Counted from the first letter of the stretch, positions 1-11,759 are shown. The stretch is DNA of 64,000 nucleotides from Lunularia cruciata (GCA_948567375.1 OX419763.1:992001-1056000); one strand, 5' to 3'. Translations and numbers: made by a program. Notes: generated from the letters alone by a model not told the origin.

Positions 1-823
1 GAAGGTTGCCCAATTCCATTGGTATTGGCACACCCATGTGTGGCATTTCTGCCTGATAGTGTTGAGGTGGAACTACTCCTTCACCTCCACCTAATGCTCC
101 TGCTATTCTCTACGCACAAGCAATAGCTTCAAATACCGTGTGAGGGTTTTGCACCATGACTTCTTGGCGAATCTGCCCTTTCAACCCTCGTTTGAAATTG
201 TCGAGAGCCTTTGCTAGACTCATGTTGTTGATTGCAACTTGTTGATCTAGAAATGCCTCCACATACTCTTGTACGCTATTCTTCTGTCTCAATCCCCATA
301 GTCGGGTTCGAGCCATCTACACGGAATCCACCGATTGGAAATTCTTCAGCAGTCCTTCTTGCATTGCTGTCCATGTGACCTCTCTTCTCTCTGCCAGCAT
401 GGATCGTTCCCAAGCATCATACCATGTGAGGGCTTTATTAGTCAAGTACCCACATGCAAACACGCTTGCAGCATGTTTTGTGATCTCTATTGAGAACAAT
501 CAAAAATATCGATTCATTCTCGAGATCCAATTTTCCACTACTCCCATCATACGCTGCCCCTTGTAAGGCTTGATGTTGCAGATTTTCTTCATCCGGAGTA
601 GCAATGTGGCTTCATCGTTGATAGGGTTTGTAGGCACGGGTGCCTCTCCAAGTACTTCAGTCGCAGGTATTGGGTTTTGAGACGGCTCTTCTTCTTGCAT
701 GGCTTGATTGTTCCTAAGGATCTGCACTTGACTTTGTAATGTCTCCATGGTCATCTTAATCTCTCGAAATTCATTCAACATCCCTTGCATTCCTTGCACC
801 AACTCTTGCAACTGTGGATCCAT
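1..823 (-). pseudogene. Ty3/gypsy Gag, chromovirus-like, partial (runs off the left edge)
   Basis: Capsid/nucleocapsid precursor of an LTR retrotransposon, which packages element RNA into cytoplasmic particles. Reading from 823 down to 1, one frame holds an N-terminal coiled segment (Met-Asp-Pro start, heptad-like Leu/Met spacing), then the retrotransposon-Gag capsid region with the typical Ala-Leu-Thr-Trp-Tyr motif near 420-440 and a Ser-Val-Gln-Glu-Tyr-Val-like motif near 255-270. The frame is unbroken apart from stops near 500 and 317 and one at the end of the 110-316 segment. The zinc-knuckle part lies beyond the window edge. The start is chosen at the Met that opens the N-terminal coil. 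A second copy of the same gene lies at 2.8-3.8 kb. The PBS and LTR sit upstream (1421-2045). Non-functional. Confidence 0.85.
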
Positions 824-1293
824 GGTTCCTGCAACACCCGATTGCTAACGTCTACTTCAATACAGAGTCAATATAATCACTCTGGAAGTCAATATAATCA
901 CGAACTATTGGAACTACCATTGGGACCTCAAAAGCTATCACTCGTTGATAATACTCCTCACCAAAATTCCTAACCACAAAATCTCTAAACATCACTTTTG
1001 GCCTCACTACATAATGGATTTCTACTTGAGTGTTGAAAGCGAGAGGATTTGGGACATTCATATCCATATTATCATAATAGAATGTAGATCGTCAAATCCC
1101 ACTCTCTGTCATATATCACCACAGGTAGAATCACCGGGTTTGGTGAGTTCATCACTCTGTCCATGAATTCTGCACCAAAGTGATAAGCTAGCGATACTCT
1201 CATCTGCTCACGCTGGATGTACATAACCTTGATGTGGAATGGGTTTGAGAATGGAAAGCTAGGTGCGGGAAATTGTCCCCCCGGCGCATCCAT
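824..1293 (-). pseudogene. Leader ORF between PBS and gag, unknown product
   Basis: A coding-like stretch upstream of gag in the same element, roughly 140-150 residues before decay. It begins Met-Asp-Ala-Pro-Gly-Gly at 1293, runs to about 1072, then continues after a frameshift from 1067 to 852. It is rich in Phe, Val and Tyr and has no coiled coil or zinc motif. The same start and about 60 residues recur at 4251-4069 in the neighbouring copy, so it belongs to the family and is not a chance ORF. I do not recognise the protein. It could be a small accessory protein or an N-terminal extension of Gag separated by decay. The ATG is chosen because it is shared by both copies. Confidence 0.5.
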
Positions 1294-1420
1294 TTCATCC
1301 GCTCTCTAAAGGCCTTCCTAAGTCTAGTGATTACTCTATGTTCTCCACCTCAAATTACGTAGTTTCAGTAGTTCGTGCTATTCCAAGAGGAGTGATCCAC
1401 TCTCTTGGACTAGAAAACTT

Positions 1421-1432
1421 GCTTTGATACCA
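1421..1432 (-). other. Primer-binding site, tRNA-iMet type
   Basis: On the minus strand the bases read TGGTATCAAAGC, one mismatch from the TGGTATCAGAGC that pairs with plant initiator tRNA-Met. It starts one base after the LTR end at 1434, as expected for a minus-strand-primed Ty3/gypsy element. Confidence 0.85.
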
Positions 1433-1433
1433 T

Positions 1434-2045
1434 TGTAATACTCCGAGGACAAGAGAAGAGAGAAAACACAGATTGCACACTCAAACATTCGATGCCCCAA
1501 GAGAGCACCTTCTCTTTATTATATAGACAAAGAGGATCTCCTCCAAGGAAGCTCCACCATAGGATTAGGGACACAGATAGGTGACATGTCAGCAAGCTCC
1601 ACCCTTGGATTACTTACTTGGATGGGTGACATGTCTGGTCTAGGTCTTATCTGGTTGGTCAAACAAGCTTTGACCGGAGGGAATCTTTAGGGATTCTTCC
1701 TGTAGGAATCTCAAAATCACGTGAGTAAGGTACCATTGGAAAGCTCTCGATGAGACAAAGCAAGGGGGAGGGAAGGCTAGCCTTCCTTCATTAGGGGGGG
1801 GGGAATCTGCACATTTTTGAGGCCTAATTCATGCGTTTAGGCCTCCGAAATTGCCTTCAAAGATTTCAAGCATATTTCGGTTCCTACTCTATTAGTAGAA
1901 GTCCTCTTTTGGTGATACCTCTTTCTGATCTGTTTAGTCCATCATGTGTAACATCCTTCCAGATGTTACCAATCCAATTGTCACCTTTAAATCATATGTC
2001 TAGCTATTGGTTCTGAGGTTCTCAAGTCTATTTTGGTTTTTGCCC
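1434..2045 (-). repeat. LTR of the iMet-primed Ty3/gypsy family, truncated at its 5' end
   Basis: On the plus strand it begins TGTAATACTCCGAGG, and it aligns over about 600 bp with the complete LTR at 4392-5101. The alignment stops near 2045, where sequence downstream of the protease of the other copy begins. About 100 bp of the LTR is therefore missing, including its outer end. The junction is a deletion or recombination breakpoint, not a natural LTR end. Confidence 0.8.
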
Positions 2046-2641
2046 TAAGGTGATATATGATATGGGGCCTTACAAGGAGGTGTCTTCCCCAAAAGTATCT
2101 CAATTTTATGATCTACTCTCCTTTTTGGTGGTAATCTTGAGGGTAGATCATCTGGGAAGACATCTTGAAACTATTTACCACATCCTTCAATTTCTCAAGA
2201 ATTTGTCCATGAAACATCTATCTCTCTTACAGATAGTTGTTGTTCCTCTAACATAAAGAGACAATGATCGTCTATTGGTGGGTACTCACTACTTTATTCC
2301 TCCAATCTACCATAGGGTTGTATTGCTCCATCCAAGGTATGCATAAGATTGCATCACAATGAGCTAATTGTATCACCCGCCACTCAATTACTTCTTGATA
2401 TTCTCCAAAAGAATGTTACTCGTCTAGATAACGACTCAATCTTCTCTGTTTGGCCATTGGGTAACTCTACTTCTTTTCTCTCATCTTCCTTGAGATCCAT
2501 CCCCAATTTTATTGCAATAGAGCAAGATAAAAGATTCTTTGTTGCTCCAAGATCTATCAATACTCTCACTTGATTGCCTTCTAGGACCCCATTCATGACA
2601 ATCAATTGTGACTTTTCCTTTCTAGATCTTTGTGCACTCAT
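2046..2641 (-). pseudogene. Retropepsin (protease) fragment of Ty3/gypsy polyprotein
   Basis: Aspartic protease that cuts the Gag-Pol precursor. From 2641 to 2384 the frame shows a Val-Leu-Ile-Asp-Leu-Gly-Ala-Thr core followed by Asn-Leu-Leu-Ser, the RVP_2-type arrangement in which Asp-Ser-Gly-Ala is normal; here Ser has become Leu, so the catalytic triplet is damaged. The following 340 bases (2046-2383) continue the same element with stops. Reverse transcriptase, RNase H and integrase are absent: the element is cut off at about 2046 against the neighbouring LTR. It lies downstream of the Gag at 2642-3782 on the same strand. Confidence 0.7.
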
Positions 2642-3782
2642 CTTCTTCCTCCCCCTTGCTTGTCAACTTCCCTATTGACTCAATAAGGCTACAAGGTACC
2701 TTTATTGGTAATCTTTGTTTTCCGAGGTAATTTCTACCTCCTTTCCTCTATGAGTTACTCCATGTTGTTCAAAGATCACCTATATGGAGGCTGAGGACCT
2801 CTAGAGAGACGAGCACAACAATTGATGGAGATTTGCCCAATATGGCCACAATTGTACCAACATTGTTGTTCTCCTTGAGTTCCTTCTCCTTGTGGGACTC
2901 CATCTCTCTATTCTTCCATCTATCCTTGCTTTCCTTGAAGCGGTCGTGCTCCTCTATTTCAAAACAAAAGGTTGCCCAATTCCATACATATTGGTCTACC
3001 CATGTTTGGCATTTCCGCCCAATAGTGTTGAGATGGAACTACTCTCCTCCAAAGGCCCTTTCTATTCTTTGAGCACAAGCAATGACTTCAAATATAGTGC
3101 GAGGATTTTGGACCATAACTTCTTGGTGAATCTGGTCTTTCAGCCCTTGTTTGAAATTGTCTAGAGCCTTTACTAGACTCATGTCGGTTATTGCGACTTG
3201 TAGATCTAGAAATGCTTCCACATACTCTTGTATGCTACTCTTTTGTTTCAATCCCCATAGTTGGATTTGGGTCATGTACATGGAATCCATAGATGAGAAA
3301 TTCTTCAAAAGTCCTTGCATTGTTGTCCACGTGACCTCCCTTCTTTCTACCAACATTGATTGTTCTTAAGCATAATACCATGTGAGGGCTTTATCGGTTA
3401 GGTACCCACATGAAAACACGCATGTAGCATGCTCAGTGATCTCTATCAAGAACAATTGGAAGTATTGTTTCATTCTTGAGATCCAATTCTCCACTACTCC
3501 CATAACACACTGCTTCTTGTAAGGCCCAATATTGTAGGTCTTCTTCATTGTAGTAACAATGTGGTTTTATCATTGGCCGGGTTCAATGTCATAGGCACGG
3601 GTGCCTCTCCAAGTATTTCAATTATAGGTATTGGGCTTTGAGACAATTCACCTTCCTGCATTTTGATCATTCTTCAAGGTTTGTACTTGATTTTGTAATG
3701 CATCCATAATCATCTTGATTTCTCAAAACTAGTTCAACATCCCCTGCATTCCTTGCATCAACTCCTACAATTGTGGATCCAT
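2642..3782 (-). pseudogene. Ty3/gypsy Gag, second copy of the iMet-primed family
   Basis: Second copy of the Gag described at 1-823, here nearly whole but heavily broken. The start Met is at 3782. The capsid region (3548-3039) keeps the Ala-Leu-Thr-Trp-Tyr and Ser-Ile-Gln-Glu-Tyr-Val motifs, and a degenerate CCHC nucleic-acid-binding knuckle lies near 2821-2868, with one extra residue between the first two Cys and Gln in place of His. The central part is open in two stretches (3366-3548 and 3039-3356). It is followed by the protease fragment at 2046-2641 and preceded by the leader ORF, PBS and LTR up to 5101. Confidence 0.8.
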
Positions 3783-4251
3783 GATTCCTACACACAATCA
3801 ATGTTCACTTGCTACTTCCTACTGCAATAGAGGGTTAGAATGATCACTCAGGAAGGTGAAAAAATTATGGGGACTACCATTAAGACCTTAGAGGCCATCA
3901 CTCGTTGATAATAGCCCTCACCAAAATTGTGAGTTACAAAATCCCTAAACATCACTTTTGGTCTAACTACATAACAGATTTCTGCTTGCATGTTGAAAGG
4001 GTAAGGATTTGGTACATTCAGATCCATAACATCATAATAGAATGTAGATTGTCAAATCCCACTCTCTGTCATATACCACTAGGTAGAATCACCAGATTTG
4101 GTGAATTCATCACTCTATCCATGAATTTTGCTCCAAAGTGATAAACTAGCAATATTCTCATTTGCTCATGCTGGATGTACATAATCTTGATGTGGAATGG
4201 ATTCAAGAATGGGAAGCTAGGTGCAAAAAATTGTCCTCCCGGTGCATCCAT
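3783..4251 (-). pseudogene. Leader ORF upstream of gag, second copy
   Basis: Counterpart of 824-1293: the same Met-Asp-Ala-Pro-Gly-Gly start at 4251 and the same 60-residue opening to 4069, ending at a stop. The remaining 280 bases align with the other copy but carry stops and frameshifts. The product is unknown. Confidence 0.45.
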
Positions 4252-4378
4252 CCCATCCGTTCTCTAAAGCCCTTCCCAAGTCTAGCAATTTCACTATGCT
4301 CTCCACCTCAAATTACTTAGTTTCAATAGCTTTTGTTCTTCCATGAGGGGTGATCCACTCTCTTGGACAGAAACACTT

Positions 4379-4390
4379 GCTTTAATACCA
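4379..4390 (-). other. Primer-binding site, tRNA-iMet type, second copy
   Basis: The minus strand reads TGGTATTAAAGC, two transitions from the iMet complement, starting one base inside the LTR that ends at 4392. Confidence 0.75.
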
Positions 4391-4391
4391 T

Positions 4392-5101
4392 TGTAATACT
4401 CCGAGGAAAAGAGAACTCTTCAAGAGAGAAAACAAAAATTTCACACTCAATCCTTCGATGCCCAAAGGAGCACCTTCTCTCAAAGAGGATCTCCTCAAAG
4501 GACATACATGGATTGGTGACCTGTCAGCAAGCTCCATCCTTGGAGAAGTTGTTTGGATGGGTGACATATCAATCCTTGTCCTATCTAGCTGGTCAAATGG
4601 GTTTGACCAAAAGGAACCTTTAGGGAATATTCTTGTAGGAAGCTCAGAATTGCATGGGTAAGGTACCATTGGAAAGCTCTCAATGAGAAAAATCATGGGG
4701 GGAAGAAGGTAAGCCTTTCCTTTTAAAGGGGATATAAAACCTATTTTCAAGGCCTAATTCATCCGGCTAGGCCTCCAAAAATGGCTTTAAAGTTTTTAGG
4801 CTATTTTTGATTGCTACCCTATTAGTAGAAGTTCTCTTTTGGTGATTCCTCTATCTGATCTAAATTTTCCATCATGTATAACATCCTTCCAGATGTCTTC
4901 AACCCAAGTTTCACCTTTAGATCATATGTCTAGCTATTGATTCTAAAGTCTAAACATGTTTTAGTTTCTGGCCTATTAGTATAAGTACTCTTTCAGTGAT
5001 ACCTCTATTTGATCTATTTAGTCCATCAGGTATAACATCCTCACAGATGTTACCTAACCAAATTTCATCTCTTGATCATGTGTCTAGCTATTGGTATTAC
5101 A
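4392..5101 (-). repeat. Complete LTR (710 bp) of the iMet-primed Ty3/gypsy family
   Basis: The ends are a perfect 8-bp inverted pair: TGTAATAC at 4392-4399 and GTATTACA at 5094-5101. The PBS follows at 4379-4390. Inside, a segment of about 130 bp (around 4811-4940) carrying a direct copy of an 'acatcct-cagatgtta' motif is repeated in degenerate form at about 4970-5090. This is the 5' LTR of the element whose leader ORF, Gag and protease run down to 2046. Its 3' LTR is absent, so no TSD can be tested. Confidence 0.85.
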
Positions 5102-5256
5102 ATAAGACACTCAACACAAGCTCCAAATCTACTCAAACCTTGTTAGAGTAAAGCTTGGCTAGTAATATGTGAGTGCTTATTGGGCAACACAACTAGTTTT
5201 ATCCATGTAATTTTTGGAGGACAAGCCCCAAGAGCAATACAAGGGAAGAAACATAT

Positions 5257-5809
5257 CAAGCCATTTGTAGCGTCGCACCTAGATTACTCGGATTGTGGAG
5301 TGTAAGTATCGATAGTCAAGAGTATTTTGGTAGTTACTCATAGACTACTTGTTGACGGACAGATTTTGTGTTTGGGGTACTGATTACATGGTGGGGCCCA
5401 CTATCTCTTGCACCATTTGGACCATCAGGTGTGCCATCAGCAAGACCATTAGGGTTTGAGACCTAGCTCGACTCTAGGGGTATAGTTTCAAAGTGCAGCT
5501 CCAAAGAGCTCACTTCTCTAATGTTTGAGCCTTTGAGTTCTTGGCTATGGTGGACAAAGACCAACAAGCATCACTTGGATTCTCTTAGCTAGAGTGGGTG
5601 TGGCTTGACTGTAATCAGTGCCAAGTTGTTGGCAGGTTATTGAATGACAGATCAAGTGCTGATCTGATTGAGAGTGATTCGAGTTGTGTAACCAAACTAA
5701 TTATTCTGGCACTTTAGAGTCCATGTATTACTTGTGTGGGAGTTGTGCTTCTATAGTAAGTGATGTTAACAATGATGTATGTTGTGTAGTGATGTATATA
5801 CGCATGATA
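5257..5809 (+). repeat. LTR fragment of family P (the PHD-integrase Ty3/gypsy family)
   Basis: Aligns in reverse complement with 51449-51990, the LTR region of the family P element on the right. It includes the shared segments around 'gccatttgtag', 'gattttgtgtt', the 'gtggcttgactgtaatca' stretch and the terminal 'gtatatacgcatga'. It lacks the outer about 130 bp of that region and has no internal domain next to it, so it is a truncated or solo LTR. Confidence 0.75.
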
Positions 5810-5810
5810 A

Positions 5811-6366
5811 ACACAAGGTTTAATTCCTCAATACTCCAATGCCTCAAAGTAGCACCTTTTCTTTATTATATAGCAAAGAAGATCCCCCTTAAAGGGAGAT
5901 ATACCCTTAGATTAGATATATGGATTGGTGACATGCCAGCAAGCTACACCCTTAGATTAGTTACATTAGATACATGGATTGGTAAAATGTCTATCATGGT
6001 CATAATTGGTTGGCAAAACAAGTTTCACCAAAGGGCATCTTTGGTAAATCTTCTTATAAGAAGCTCAAAATAGCATGGTTGAGGTATCATTGGAGAGATC
6101 TCAATGAGACAAAAAAGGAGGGAGAAGGCAACACCTTTTCTCTCAAATAGAGATGAAAGATTTCATTTTTCAAGGTCTGATTCTTTCATTTAAGCCTCCA
6201 AAATTGGCTTTGAAGCTTTTGGTGTTTTTGGCCTTTGCCTTATTAGTGGAAGTCCACTTTTGGTAACATCTTTATCTAATTACTTAGACCATTATGTATA
6301 ACATCCCTAAAGATATTACCAAGCAAATTTCCACTTCTAGATAATTTGTCTAGCTAATGATAATAC
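5811..6366 (-). repeat. LTR fragment of the iMet-primed family, third copy
   Basis: Aligns with the LTRs at 1434 and 4392 in the same orientation, including the 'cattattatatag' and 'gacatgccagcaagctacaccctt' regions and the 'gtctagcta' end that finishes in ATAATACA at 6366. The inner end (TGTAATACTCCGAGG) is missing and abuts the family P fragment. The 216 bases from 6367 to 6582 match nothing I recognise. Confidence 0.65.
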
Positions 6367-6582
6367 AATCCACTTGGAGAACTGTTCTATCATGGTCATA
6401 ATGTATACATTACATGTAGATGAGGTATTCTTCAGCTAGGTCACATGACCAACAATAAAATAAACCATGAAGTGGATGAAGTTTGGGCTAGTTATGAGAA
6501 AAAGAAGTTCTCACTTTGTCACATTCTTCACATCTAGCTCTCACCTCTTACATTTGAACATACATCTCTTTCCAATGATAAT

Positions 6583-7502
6583 GAAATCTGAAATCTAAAA
6601 TCTAAAATATAAATCCTGGAAGACCCAAAGAGTCAAAAGGCTGAAAACACAATACAAATCACATGAAATATGAGCTTAGGTCATCTGATCATTTTGTAAC
6701 AAATTGATTCAATGTAGACTAATCTTGATCATATACCTCCCTGGTGCTAAAGCCTCAATGTGTAGGAGAGTTGAGAAATCACAAATACTAATCTGATGTC
6801 TAACTCTGATCTGTTGGTAGAAATAATAGTCAACAAAGACATGGTGCTTATCCTCAACTTTGCTCGTAGTACACAATATGCAAAGCCACATGGAGTGCTC
6901 TATCTACTGCCAACATCCTTGTTCTACTTCTAGTCTTTGAGAGTTGGTTCTATATTGAGCAATAACATGTCTAAGTGAGGTAGAGATCCTAGCCAAGAGA
7001 TAATCTTACTTCTGATACACCAACATAGGATTTACAATTTGTTTATAGAACACCTTCTTGGTACCAATTTCATGCTATAGACAATGTAAGAACTGCTCCT
7101 TGATAACCTCCCATAATGCAATAGGCTCCAATCTCCAATGTTGTTTAGAAATGTTCCATACAAATGTTCCACCTTCTCACCCATGCAATAAGATCTATAT
7201 ACCAACCAATAGATAGAGTTGCATAAAGAGTTTGGTAGGGAAGTCTCTCATGCTCCATGAACCTCACCTTAGTAGCTTATGTGAGAGCTAAGAACAAAGA
7301 TTCAACCTCAAGAGGCAAAAATCATGTTTCAACAAGCAACAAAACATAAGGAGTTTGAGTCCTCACACCGAATTCATCACACAAAAACACCTTATGAACT
7401 CTCTCAACCTTTTGACACTTATGTCTTCTTAGTACTTGGACCGCAAATCTGAGCACCATAACAAACTATTGGCTACTATACAAGAGATCTGAAAAGAACC
7501 TT
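6583..7502 (-). pseudogene. LINE fragment, 3' part of the reverse-transcriptase ORF and tail
   Basis: Matches the LINE copies at 48548-49206 and 50800-51448 on the same strand: the coding end corresponding to the segment after the RT palm (near 7290-7440), then the 3' region to a (ATTTTAG)-like tail at about 6583-6610. All frames are broken. The giant LTR B is inserted or joined at 7503, exactly where the LINE reading breaks. Confidence 0.7.
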
Positions 7503-7676
7503 TGTGGTACCACATTTTTAGGTTTTGACGAGTTTTAAAGAAGTGTATTGTTGAAGCCAAATTGAAGCTTAATGAAGAAGAAAAGAGAAGAATTATGTGT
7601 TTAGCATAGACCCAAAGAAGTGAACCTCGGGTCAGAGTCAAAAGAACTTGAGTTGGACTAATGGAAGTATAGATCT

Positions 7677-10600
7677 TATGACAACCCGACAAATATCACT
7701 TTTGCGATAATCAAGTAAGTAAAGTTCATTCTTGTAGAGATATTGGACAGAAATGCCCAAATACAAAGTCAAATGTCACAAATTTGGTTCTTCTTAATTT
7801 CTTCTTTAGACTCTTGGGTAGAAACCACACCCAGAAGAGAGTAACAAGCACTAACTTGCAGTCTCGTCACACAAAAATATCACACTTAATCACAACTCCA
7901 TCAAATCTTTCCAAACATTCTTGATTGTGATGATTCTGTCTTTCTTGAAGATAGCTACTTCATTGCAAAACACTTCCTCTCAGAATTGTGTTCCACTAAA
8001 GGCACAACTTCCTTGATTGAAATTGCTTTGCATCAACCTTATGCTGCACTCATAAATGCAAATACTACCAACACTACAATCCTCTCAAATCTGTCAAGGC
8101 GTTGCTCCAATTGCAGTTCACTTAGAATCAAACACACAGAATGAAGATCAAGGTTGTGGAATCCAACATCCAAATAACACAATGACTTGCACTTCAAAAT
8201 TCTCCACACACACAACTACAAACACAAAGTTGACACTCATAATTAAGCTCAAACGATGAGCATTGCTCCACATCACTTTGCTTTATCTATCCTCAAGTTT
8301 ATATAGACTAAACAACAACACACTGCAAATGCCACCTTTAATAGGCTGAACACTTGACAATTAACTAACTTCCTAAACTGCTTCTTAACAACTTTACCAA
8401 CCTATAGATCCAAAATGAGAATGCACTGCTTCATATCTGCCCTTCCCTTCAAAATCTTGAATCTATTACTACTCTGATCCGATGTCTACTTCTACTTCCT
8501 CTTCCAATCCCAAAGTAACTTCACGTATTGCTCTATCCTTGGGTCTACCAAATACCACTAAATCCTTCTCTATTTCTACCACTTCTTCACTCAAATATGC
8601 AATTACAGTCATGAGCAATCCACATATCTCATATCTACCCATCCTTCTCTAATATCTCCAATGTCAACTCCAAATACATGTGTACTCCTACTTTCTTTAT
8701 TTCGGGTTTCATTCTTATATTGTCCTAAAATTTATCTAGTCCTAACTTAATTAAGTCTTATCTAATTGTGATATTGTCTTCCAGCTCAATATCCTCCTAT
8801 CCATACGAGTTTTGAGGCTAATCAATAATGCAGTCAAGTCCTTATCCTTTGCATTTCTTCTCCTCGTCTCATGCACCAACAACCTTAACTCATGCAGCCT
8901 CATTTCTTCAATTCTTATATTGGCTTTGGTACTCAGCATTTCATTCATCTTCTCTACCATCTCCTTCAATGGCTTGAGCCTCATCCTTCTCTCATGTTCC
9001 CTATATGCCTGCTAGTCTTCTCTTCTAGATTACAAATTAGTTCCGCAATCTTTCTTCTTCACTATACCGTACTATTAACTCTCTTTGCCAGAGTTGCATC
9101 TTCTCTTCTACACTCTACATTACTTGATTGAGTTCTTGCTCCTTCTCTGCTGCCCTCACCGTGGTCTCTATTTGAGAATCAGCAAACTGCTACTTCAAGA
9201 TTTTGTACTCAACTATCTATCTTTCCATGTCTATGACATTTTGCTCTATCATTCTATCTCTACTTCCCACTTCTCTCTTTAAATTTTAATTATCTGATTC
9301 TGTACTATGGCATCTATGTGCAATATCTCCCTTTCCTCCTCTCCTCAGGTTATACTCTCATTCAACTATGAGTTTTCTACTTCTAACCGCTCCAGCACCT
9401 GCAATGCAATTTTTACCTCAAGATAATCTGACTGCATTTCTTTCTTCTTTGTCTCCATCTTCATCAGCAACGGGCAGACAATCTCTTGCAAATACTCCAC
9501 CCCTCCAATCTGGTTCTCTTCTTCTTGTGGCCTTTCCTTATCCTTCTTCTCTTCTTCGCCTGACATTCTCCTTTTTAGTTATAACTGTCTGATTGGAATT
9601 GACTTCTCGCTCTCCAAACTCTCACCTTCTATTTCCTTCCTTCTACTTGGCCTTGCCTCATGCATTGTGCTTCTTCTTGATCTGATTTCTTTTTGAATGA
9701 TAACCTTCTCCAATTCCTCTAGGACTTCATCTTTTTCTTTCTAGTTATCTTTGTCTGCAATCTTTGGCTTTTCCTTTTCTCACTTTGGTACCGGCTGCAT
9801 CTCCACCCCATCCTCACTCTCATTGCTAGATTCACCACTCTACAATGTGAGTTCAGGTTCCTCTTCTCTCTCCAAGTCCTCTGACTTGTACTCGGCCTCA
9901 CCTTCTGTTTCCTTCTCCAATGACTCTATTACCACCATATCTTTCTTCGGGTTCACTTTCCTAATCTTTTGTGGTCTCACAGCCACCACTTCTTCTTCAG
10001 GTCGACTCTTCTTCTTTGACTTTGGAGCAGTCACTACCAATCTCACACTCCACCCCATCTATGCATAGTACTTATCATTACTTCTAATCTGAAGAATGTA
10101 CTATTGTTCATCTGCATCAGCATCTCTCCTCAAGTCGGGATGGAAGTGCAATATCATCTTTTGTGGCTCTGCCACATTTAGTAAATTCAATCCCAAGTAA
10201 AAATGGGTTGCACATGGCACAATGTAGTGTGGAGATGTCTTATCTCGTAAATTCCACACCATCTGTCTTGTGTATTGAAAAAAGCACTTTGCCCAATTGA
10301 TGTGTTCTCCTACAAACATCTTATGGAAAAACAACACTTGGTGTTTCATCACATAAGTGGTTTGCTCCGGCTTGAAAATGGCCACCATTGCTCCCACAAT
10401 GCCTCTCCTCATAGGGTCCTTATAACTTTTGACCTTATATCCATTCTTTGTGCATTTTGAACAAAAGGTGTCTCTCACTTCCTAGGTTTCTTTGGCTACC
10501 TCTCCTTTCCCCAAGAATATGGCTCCCTACTCCTCACCAGCTTCTCTTTTGAGTACTAACCTCCAATCCAATTCTGTCCATCAAGGCAGATTTCCTCTCT

Positions 10601-11390
10601 TCCCTTCCTCCTTGAGTCCTTCCAGACACTTACTCTCTATTATCTTGGTAATGAAACCTAGAAAACTAAGGTTCCAATTCTATGCTAGAAACATGATCCA
10701 AAGCTACCCAAGACTTTGATCCTGGCAATCATGTCTAACCACCAAATTGCATGATTTATCACTACAAATTCCGAGTTCCTCTTCCACCTCCCATTTTACT
10801 CTCTTCCACTTTGGGTTTGTGAAAACTCTTCCTCCCGATTCCCAAACTGACAATCCTAACTTCCTCTCAATGCACAAAGGCATCTCTTACTACAATCACC
10901 TTTCCACGATCTCCCTTAGGACAACTTTGTAATGGCAATGGGAAGTTACTTGTCATTCCTCTTTGCTTCATCTCAATCCTGAATCTTATAGTGGCGCATT
11001 TTATCAGTCTCTCTTCACTTTTTGAGCTTCTACCAAGAAATCACACCTTCTGCATGCTCCTCTTCTGTCCATGTCAATTTCCCCCACTAATAGGCCAGCT
11101 GTTTTTTGTGTGCGGACCTTCCTGAATGTCCAACCCCAAAGGAAATTTGTTACACTATCTTCACCTCAGCTTGAACAACCCAAGACAAAGTTTCATTTCT
11201 TTAGGTTGAATGCTGACAGGACCAATCTGAGTACTTTGTTTATGACATGAAGTCACTTTACTTCAGGTTACAATACAAATACACCATTCTTTGCCTTCCA
11301 ATGCCATACAAGTTCAATATGATTTTGTCTGTACAGTTCTTCTTCAAAATAGGACAAAAAAATTAAAAAAACCAAAATGTGGGTACCACA
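7677..11390 (-). repeat. Solo giant LTR E (3.7 kb), inserted in LTR B
   Basis: A full-length minus-strand LTR: on the plus strand it runs from TATGACAACCCG (an expected TG has become TA) to GGGTACCACA. It has no internal domain, so it is a solo LTR. The flanks GATCT and AATTT differ by two transitions and are a plausible decayed TSD. A TATA-like TATAAG sits near 10990 just before the start of its gene. Confidence 0.85.
8469..10956 (-). pseudogene. LTR-encoded coiled-coil protein gene, copy E
   Basis: Copy of the gene carried inside every giant LTR of this family; function unknown. It starts at an ATG at 10956, which gives a Met-x-Ser-Asn-Phe-Pro-Leu-Pro opening shared with copies G, I, L and N. 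It has the conserved N-terminal region (10478-10101 open: Gly-Tyr-Lys-Val, Phe-Lys-Pro-Glu, Phe-Phe-His-Lys-Met-Phe, Tyr-Leu-Gly-Leu-Asn-Leu, Phe-His-Pro-Asp-Leu-Arg), the acidic stretch (10058-9840) and the coiled coil (9566-8751 in pieces). It ends at the conserved Val-Asp-Ile-Gly-Ser followed by TAG at 8469-8471. Many stops. Confidence 0.7.
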
Positions 11391-11759
11391 AATTTGCATC
11401 AAGATGCACAACCTGATCTGAAGAATTTGTAACAAATTTTCCTTAGGTCTAGCCAATCAAGAAAGTACATGTAAAGAAAATGGCTACCTTGGGATCAAGA
11501 TGACATTGAGAGTGATAAAAATAGACATGCAAAATTTGCATGTCAATTAAACATAAATTAAAGAATGACCATGCAACAAAACCCTTTAAGATTGAGACTT
11601 TGTCAAGGGAATTTTGAAATTTCACGACAATATCCCATGCCTATCAATAGTTGTCCCAAAGGAGTTAGGCTCTTAGGTAGGGGTTGATCTTTCAAAGACC
11701 AAGAGCAAGAAAGCACACGGTGCCACTAAAGGGTAATAAGCAAAGTTTAGTGAGGGGTC

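Noticed and set aside
5684-6073. 129-residue open frame as a gene
   Set aside because: It crosses the junction of two unrelated LTR fragments (family P and the iMet-primed family), so it is a chance frame.
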